Shown: positions 58,316 through 64,000 of the stretch, in pieces
How the letters are laid out: each line of letters starts with the position of its first letter
Position numbering within the stretch: position 1 is the stretch's first letter
Source of the DNA: W2P13-069 sp051876105
GTDB lineage: Bacteria; Actinomycetota; Coriobacteriia; Coriobacteriales; QAMH01
DNA length: 64,000 nt
Assembly: GCA_051876105.1 (NCBI GenBank)
Contig: JBJEHN010000045.1
Location: forward strand, 1 to 64,000
Direction of reading: 5' to 3'
Translations under genes and position numbers: made by a program
Notes under the pieces: generated by a model
Databases searched by the model: none
What the model was told of the DNA's origin: nothing
What the model saw: the letters and a program-made list of their open reading frames with translations, nothing else

Positions 58316-61081
58316 TTGAGCATCACCCGCATAGACTGCATCTCCACCGCCCAGCTGCACAGCGAGCTGGAGCGGGTCGCCGCCCAAGCCGTGGGGCAGC
58401 ACGGGGCGGTTGACGTGCTGGTGGGCAGCCCCGCCCAGGCAGATGCCGTCAAGCTCGCCCTCATGGGGGCGGTGCCCCTGGGCGCCCGCGTGCTCGCCCT
58501 GCCGCATTGGCTGGAAGAGCAGTGGGCCCTGTGGGGCAGCGGCGCGCCCTTGGTCAGCGCCCAGCAGCGCCATGTGCTGCTGCGGCCGCTGCTGCGCCAG
58601 GCGGCCGGCATGGAGCCCTCCAGCGCCTATGTGGAGGCCTTCTGCTCCTTCGTGCAAGACGCCCTGGCCGCCGGCGGTCGCCCTGCGGAAGAACCCTTGG
58701 CCCAGGCGCTGGAGGCCTACCTGCAGCTGCTCGGGCAGCGCGGCTTGCAAGAGCCCGCCCTCATCCAGCAGCAGCTGGCCCAAGCCTTGAAGGGCAGGGC
58801 GCTCGTCTTCGTGGAGCCCTGCGAGTCGCACGCCTGCACGCGCCTGCTCGTCGAGCGCCTGGGTGCCAGCGCCCAGGTGGCGGTGCTGCAGCGCCAGCTG
58901 CCCTGCAACGCCGAGCCGGGGCTGGCCGCGCAGTGCTGCGGCCAGGGCGAGCTGGGCCTGCTGCGCCAGCGCCTCTACACCGGCCAGGGTGGGCTCGAGC
59001 CCACCGGCGCCTTCACCGCTGCAGAGGTCCAGGGCATCCACGCAGAGCCCGCAGCCGTGCTGCAGCTGGTGCAGCGCTGGCTCGGCGCGGGTGTGCGCCC
59101 CGAGCAAGTGGCCGTGCTCATGCCCCAAGCCGCCCAGGCCTGCCCGGCCATCGTGCAGCAGCTGGCAGACGCCGGCATCCCCGTGGAGTGCCGCTACCAG
59201 CTGCCGCTCAGCCAGACGGGCTTCGGCGCGGCGTTCCTGCAGCTCGAGCGCCTGCTCGGCCCGGAGGACGACGGCTTTGAGAACAGCGCCGCCTTCATCG
59301 CCAGCCCCTACAGCGGCCTTGCCGCGCAAGACGCCCGCGGCTTCGCCGCCGTGTGGAGGAGCCAGGCGGGCTCCACCCATGGCCGCCGCCTGGACGACCT
59401 CTCCTGCGGGCTCAAGGGGCGCGTGGGCTCCAAGGTCTGGGGCGCCAAGCTCGCGCGCGTGCGCCAGCTGCTGGCCGCCCCCGGCCCCGCGGAGCGCGTG
59501 CGCCTCATGTACCAGAACGCCCGCGAGCTCGCCTTCGACGCCGCCCGCCTGGCAGATGACGCAGCGGTCGCAAACGCCCTGCTCGCGTACCTGCAGCTGT
59601 GCGAGCAGCTGGCAGAGCCCCCCTGCCTGGAAGACGCCGCGGCGCTCCCCGTGAGCCTGGCCTGCGCGGCAGGCGAGGGCCCCGCGCTGCGGATCGCGGG
59701 AGCGGGCCAGCTCGGTAGCGTGAGGGGCGCTGAGTACCTGGTCTTCGCCCGCTTGGACAAGGAGAGCTACCCCATGGCAAGCTCGCCTGCCCCCTTCGAC
59801 GGCTACCTGGAGCGCATGGGCGCCCCCGTCCTGCAGGGCACGGCCCTGCGCAACAGGGTGCTCCTGCTCGATGCCCTGGAGACAGCGCGCGGCGGCTTTT
59901 CCTGCTACCGCCTGGCCACCACAGAGGAAGGCGACCCGAGCTGCCAGAGCGCCCTGTGGGACGAGCTCATGGCCGCCTACCGCCTCCCCGGCCAGGAGGG
60001 CCTGGCGCCGCACGAGCTCTCGCCGGCGCTTGCCGCCCGGGGGTGCGGGCTGTGCGTCTGCGAGGGCGAGCTCTTTGCCCAGGGGGCCGCACCCTCGAGC
60101 CCACGGCTCTCCGTGCGCCGCGGCGAGGTGGGCCCGGAGGCCCTGGACCTGGTCTTTCCGGACGAGCCCACATATGGCGAGACCTTCAGCCCCACCGCCA
60201 TCGAGGACTACTACCGCTGCCCCTACCGCTGGCTCATTTGCAGGCGCATCGGCGCGGGCTCGCCGGACAAGCCCTTCGACCAGATCGCCATGGGCAACCT
60301 GGCGCACGCCGTCTTCGAGCGCGTCTACCTGCTCATGCGCGAGCGCGGCCTGGAGCGCGTCACGCCTGGCAACCTCGAGCTCTGCCTGCAGGTTGCAGAC
60401 GAGGCCTTCGACTACCAGCGCCAGCACGAGATAGACCGCCACCGCCTCAACCTCATGACCCAGCGCGACTGGGAGGAAAGCGAGCTCGTGCGCCGCCAGG
60501 TCAAGGCCCTGATCGAGCGCGATGCCAGCTTCCTGCCGGACTTCAAGCCCACCTACCTCGAGCTCAAGCTGGAGAACGAGGACGGCTCGCCCCTGCGCTA
60601 CGCGGGCGTGCCGGTGCGGGGCAAGGTAGACCGCGTCGATGTAGACGGGCAGGGCCGCGCCGTCGTCATCGACTACAAGCTCAGCGGCCTGGACAAGGGC
60701 TACGGCCTGAGCGGGGAGGGCCTGCCCACCCGCATCCAGACAGACATCTACGCCACCCTGGTGCAGCGCTGCCTGCAGGAGCAGGGCGTGGCGGTGCAGG
60801 TGGTGGGCAGCGTCTACCGCAGCTACGCCAAGAACATGCTGCGCGGCGTGTACCAGGAGGGCATCGACTGGGGCCCGGAGGAGCAGCTGCGCCAAGACAA
60901 GGACGCCGTGCCCGGCGGCTGCCTCATGCAGAGCTACCCGGAGTACCTGGAGGCCGTGGAGCAGCAGGTCGAGGAGCTGATGGAGCACATGAGGCAGGGG
61001 GACGTGGAGCCCCGCCCCCTGTGCAGCGACGCATGCGAGTACTGCCTGGCAGAGCCGTTCTGCCCGCAGCGGAGGAGCTGA
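58316..61081 (+). CDS. addB: AddB/RexB-type helicase-nuclease subunit
   Basis: AddB pairs with AddA to process double-strand DNA ends for recombination. The 921 residues have a helicase-like N-terminal part and a C-terminal nuclease. The nuclease has PD-(D/E)XK residues (VIDYKLSG) and an Fe-S staple: Cys635, then Cys907, Cys910 and Cys916 (C-x2-C-x5-C). The usual N-terminal Walker A is absent; the spot reads VGSPAQADAVK, as in RexB-like forms. The start codon is TTG 58316 with GAGGAGG upstream and a possible -10, TAGAAT, at 58274-58279. Three bases separate it from addA. Confidence 0.9.
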   Translation: MSITRIDCISTAQLHSELERVAAQAVGQHGAVDVLVGSPAQADAVKLALMGAVPLGARVLALPHWLEEQWALWGSGAPLVSAQQRHVLLRPLLRQAAGMEPSSAYVEAFCSFVQDALAAGGRPAEEPLAQALEAYLQLLGQRGLQEPALIQQQLAQALKGRALVFVEPCESHACTRLLVERLGASAQVAVLQRQLPCNAEPGLAAQCCGQGELGLLRQRLYTGQGGLEPTGAFTAAEVQGIHAEPAAVLQLVQRWLGAGVRPEQVAVLMPQAAQACPAIVQQLADAGIPVECRYQLPLSQTGFGAAFLQLERLLGPEDDGFENSAAFIASPYSGLAAQDARGFAAVWRSQAGSTHGRRLDDLSCGLKGRVGSKVWGAKLARVRQLLAAPGPAERVRLMYQNARELAFDAARLADDAAVANALLAYLQLCEQLAEPPCLEDAAALPVSLACAAGEGPALRIAGAGQLGSVRGAEYLVFARLDKESYPMASSPAPFDGYLERMGAPVLQGTALRNRVLLLDALETARGGFSCYRLATTEEGDPSCQSALWDELMAAYRLPGQEGLAPHELSPALAARGCGLCVCEGELFAQGAAPSSPRLSVRRGEVGPEALDLVFPDEPTYGETFSPTAIEDYYRCPYRWLICRRIGAGSPDKPFDQIAMGNLAHAVFERVYLLMRERGLERVTPGNLELCLQVADEAFDYQRQHEIDRHRLNLMTQRDWEESELVRRQVKALIERDASFLPDFKPTYLELKLENEDGSPLRYAGVPVRGKVDRVDVDGQGRAVVIDYKLSGLDKGYGLSGEGLPTRIQTDIYATLVQRCLQEQGVAVQVVGSVYRSYAKNMLRGVYQEGIDWGPEEQLRQDKDAVPGGCLMQSYPEYLEAVEQQVEELMEHMRQGDVEPRPLCSDACEYCLAEPFCPQRRS

Positions 61082-61084
61082 GCG

Positions 61085-64000
61085 ATGGCACACCTCACAG
61101 CAAGCCAGAAGACAGCCGTCGAGTGCGCGGGCAAACCGCTCTTCATCCAAGCGGGCGCCGGCACCGGCAAGACCTTCACGCTCACCAAGCGCCTGGCCTA
61201 CGGCCTCTCCGAGGAAAGCGGCCCCGCACTGCCCGGCGTTGAGAGCGTCCTCACCATCACCTTCACCAACAAGGCGGCCGCCGAGCTGCTGGGCCGCGTG
61301 CGCGCCGAGCTGCGCGCCCAGGGCCTGGCGCAGGCCGCCCTGGGCATCGACGCCGCCTGGATCAGCACCATTCACAGCATGTGCAGCGCGCTGCTCTCGT
61401 CCCACGCCCTGGAGGCGGGCATCGACCCTGGCATGGAGCTGCTCTCCGAGGAGGAGTCAGACGCTCTCTTGCAGCAGGCGGTCGACCAGCTGCTGCCCGG
61501 CGAGCCCATGCAAGAGCTGGTGCGCTGCTTTGGAACCAAGGGCGCCTGTGCGCTGGTGACCCAGCTCGCCCACCTGGTGGCCCTGGCGCCTGCCGGGGCG
61601 GCGGAGTTCAACCTGGGGCCGCAGGCGCCGGGCAACCCGCTCGCCTGCGTGCGCGGCCTGTTGGAGCAGCTCGAGGCATCGCTGGAGAGCCTCGAGGCCC
61701 TGGGCGTGCGCGAGGCGCCCAGCAAGGGCTGCGCGGCGGCCACGGAGCGGCTCGAGCTGCACATCCAGGCCGCGCGCGAGCTCTGCGCTGCGCCCGAGTG
61801 CGGCTGGCAGGAGCTAGCGGAGGCCCTGGGGCCCGTACCCCTGCCCAAGGGCGGCAACCTCAAGAAGGCCTTCCGCGAGGACTTCGCCATAGCGTGCGAG
61901 GCGCTGAGCAGCGTCCTTGCCCTGGCGGGCACCGCGCTCGCGCGCCAGCGCCTGGAGCGCGCCCTGGAGCTGGGTCAGCAGGCGGCGCTTGCACACGGCC
62001 GCCTCAAGGAGGCCCGCGGCGTGCAGGACACCAACGACCTCCTCATCAACGCTTACCGCCTGCTGGAGGGGCATCCCGCCATCGCCGGCGAGTACCGCCA
62101 GCGCTTCGGCAGCGTCATGGTGGACGAGTTCCAAGATACGGACTCCCTGCAGGTGGGCATCATCGGGCACTTCTGCGACGAGGCCCTCTCCACGCTCACC
62201 ACCGTGGGAGACAAGCAGCAGAGCATCTACCGCTTCCGCGGTGCGGACCCGGCGGTCTACGACAGCGTCAAGGCCCGCATGCTCGCAGCCGGCGGCGCCA
62301 ACGTCGCCTTGGACACGAACTTCCGCAGCCACCCGGGCATACTCTCGTTCGTGGAGGCGGTCTTCTCAAACCCCGGGTTCTGGGGCGACGAGTTCCTCTT
62401 CATCAAGGCGGGCGAGGCCAACGCCCGCAGCTGCGGCTGGATAGGGGAGGGCGCCCCGCGCGTGGAGCTGCAGCTCTGCGCGGGCAGCAAGAATCCGGAG
62501 GGCCGTGGCAGCAGCCCCGTTGCCAGCCTGCGCGAGGCAGAGGCGGAGCTCATCGCCGCGCGCTTCGAGGAGCTGGCGCGCGCCGGCGCGCCGTATGGGA
62601 GCATGGCGCTGCTCATGTTCTCCACCAAGGGTGCGGCACCCTACCTGGCGGCCATGCGCCGCCGCGGCATCCCCTGCGCCGTAAGCGGCGGCAGCGACTT
62701 CTACACCCAGCCGGAGGTCGTGCTCATGAGCTCGCTGCTGCGCGTGCTCGAGCTGCCCGACGACGACAAATCGCTGCTCGAGGTCCTGGCATCCCCGCTC
62801 TTCGACCTCCCAGACGGCGACCTGCTCGCGCTGCGCGCCATCGCCCGCCGCGAGCTGCGCAACCCCGGCCCAGAGGACATCCGCCCCCGTGTGAGCCTGT
62901 GGGACGCCCTCTGCGAGCAGGCCCAGCGCCTGCCGGAGCAGGGGGCCGACCCCCTCCTGCGCGCCCACAGCCTGCTGCAGCGCGCACTGGGGCAGCTCGG
63001 CACGCTCCCCCTGCACCAGCTGGTGCAGGAGCTGCTGCAAGACAGCGGCTGGCTGGAGGAGCTGAGGGAGGGCGGCGCCCAGGGCCAGGCGGTCGCCGCC
63101 AACCTCCAGCGCTTCTGCGACCTGCTGGCGCGCTTCGAGCGCAGCAACGGCCCCAGCGCCGTGGCAGCTGGCGAGCACTTCGCCTCGATGTGCCAGGCTG
63201 CACGGGAGGGCAGCGGCGCCAAGGGCAAGCCCGGCCGCATGGTGGGCAGGGGGCAAGACGCCGTGCAGGTCATGACTATCCACGCCAGCAAGGGTCTGGA
63301 GTTCCCCATCGTGGCAGTGGCCCAGTTCGAGCGCAGCCAGAAGCGCACGGACGCTGCCCAGGCCTTCGCCCTCACAGAGGGGGACAAGCGCTACCTGCTG
63401 CTGCCGCTCAAGGCGCAGGGCAAGGGCGAGGAGCGCGTGCGCGAGCTCTGCGCCGCAGAGGGGCAGGAGCTGGGCGCCTTCGAGGCTGCCCGCAGCGCCG
63501 TGGGCTTCAGCGGCTACGGCATGCGCAAGGCTGATGTGGAAGAGCAGCAGGAGCAGGAACGCCTGCTCTACGTTGCCCTCACGCGCGCCCGCGACCTGCT
63601 GATCCTCTCCGCGTGCGACAAGAGCTGCGCCAGCACGGGCGTGCTCGCCCAGGGCAGCCTCTTCGAGCGCGTGGTGAGCGCCCTCTTCGGCGAGCTGCCC
63701 TCTTCTGACGGCAGCTTCCGCCTGGGTAACGGCTGCCTGGTGGGCTGGCGCTGCAGCACGGTGCCCTACCGCGCCCCGCTGCCCGGGGAGGACGAAGAAG
63801 ACGCCCCGGGCGAGCCCCTGCCGCTGCCCGAGCGCAGCCATGCGCTGGTTGAGCCGGGCACCCATGTGCCCCTGCGGCGCAGCCTGCGCCCGGCGCCGCG
63901 CGCCATCGGCTCATACAGCGCCCTTGGGTCCCAGCCCGCACAGGAGGTGGGGGAGGCCCCGGAGCTGGCAGAGCCCGCAAGCACCCAGGACGCCGCGGCG
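61085..64000 (+). CDS. addA: AddA helicase-nuclease subunit (cut by window end)
   Basis: AddA is the UvrD-type helicase of the AddAB enzyme. It shows Walker A AGAGTGKT (23-30), FTNKAAAEL, DEFQDTDSLQ (motif II), NFRSHPGI, MTIHASKGLEFPIV and LLYVALTRARD (motif VI). The window gives 972 codons without a stop, so the C-terminal nuclease domain lies beyond 64000. The ATG is 3 bases after addB with GGAGGAG inside the addB end, so translation is coupled. Confidence 0.93.
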   Translation, partial: MAHLTASQKTAVECAGKPLFIQAGAGTGKTFTLTKRLAYGLSEESGPALPGVESVLTITFTNKAAAELLGRVRAELRAQGLAQAALGIDAAWISTIHSMCSALLSSHALEAGIDPGMELLSEEESDALLQQAVDQLLPGEPMQELVRCFGTKGACALVTQLAHLVALAPAGAAEFNLGPQAPGNPLACVRGLLEQLEASLESLEALGVREAPSKGCAAATERLELHIQAARELCAAPECGWQELAEALGPVPLPKGGNLKKAFREDFAIACEALSSVLALAGTALARQRLERALELGQQAALAHGRLKEARGVQDTNDLLINAYRLLEGHPAIAGEYRQRFGSVMVDEFQDTDSLQVGIIGHFCDEALSTLTTVGDKQQSIYRFRGADPAVYDSVKARMLAAGGANVALDTNFRSHPGILSFVEAVFSNPGFWGDEFLFIKAGEANARSCGWIGEGAPRVELQLCAGSKNPEGRGSSPVASLREAEAELIAARFEELARAGAPYGSMALLMFSTKGAAPYLAAMRRRGIPCAVSGGSDFYTQPEVVLMSSLLRVLELPDDDKSLLEVLASPLFDLPDGDLLALRAIARRELRNPGPEDIRPRVSLWDALCEQAQRLPEQGADPLLRAHSLLQRALGQLGTLPLHQLVQELLQDSGWLEELREGGAQGQAVAANLQRFCDLLARFERSNGPSAVAAGEHFASMCQAAREGSGAKGKPGRMVGRGQDAVQVMTIHASKGLEFPIVAVAQFERSQKRTDAAQAFALTEGDKRYLLLPLKAQGKGEERVRELCAAEGQELGAFEAARSAVGFSGYGMRKADVEEQQEQERLLYVALTRARDLLILSACDKSCASTGVLAQGSLFERVVSALFGELPSSDGSFRLGNGCLVGWRCSTVPYRAPLPGEDEEDAPGEPLPLPERSHALVEPGTHVPLRRSLRPAPRAIGSYSALGSQPAQEVGEAPELAEPASTQDAAA

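Noticed and set aside
57551..61405. 1284-residue antisense frame over ppk end and addB
   Set aside because: Low-complexity shadow crossing a strong terminator and two real genes.

Overview
The window is about 64 kb of one high-GC bacterial chromosome. I see no phage, plasmid, transposase, CRISPR, rRNA or tRNA. Its content points to an anaerobic actinobacterium of the class Coriobacteriia (Olsenella/Collinsella/Atopobium relatives). The reasons are the strong G/C third-position bias, Gram-positive style ribosome binding sites, several promoters placed directly on the start codon, a Bacillus/actinobacterial-type SOS box, EcfT/BioY vitamin uptake genes and zinc-binding forms of S14, S4 and L36. 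The class is a fair inference. The genus cannot be fixed from the sequence alone.

Layout. 0.3-29.1 kb is a mosaic of short transcription units. It holds RNA and DNA maintenance genes (tadA, rlmH, nth, mfd, uvrA, trmB, vsr), cell envelope genes (a polysaccharide deacetylase and a coiled-coil membrane protein), transporters (AEC, TSUP, CorA, CstA), Fe-S assembly (nifS-nifU), redox genes (trxA and a mini ferredoxin-thioredoxin-reductase-like protein), biotin supply and control (bioY, birA) and pta. 29.2-48.8 kb is the str-S10-spc-alpha ribosomal supercluster with fusA, secY, adk, map, infA and rpoA. tuf is absent from its usual place, and the cluster is divided by hairpin spacers into many units. 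It runs on into ecfT and truA. 50.8-53.1 kb is a small set with an acyl carrier protein, a FabD-family protein that has lost both catalytic residues, and two membrane proteins. 53.1-58.2 kb carries maf and polyphosphate metabolism (a two-domain PPK2 and a divergent PPK1). 58.3-64 kb carries addB and addA, the latter cut by the window end.

How the parts fit. Damage repair is prominent: uvrA has a LexA-type box inside its promoter, and mfd, nth, vsr and addAB lie in the same window. BirA has a DNA-binding domain, and a 10-15-10 inverted repeat over the bioY promoter looks like its operator. Intergenic regions hold several palindromic repeats of 100-185 bp, two of them copies of one family. The most unusual items are the dead FabD paralogue beside a dedicated ACP, and a Vsr endonuclease whose N-terminal half is nine tandem 17-residue repeats.
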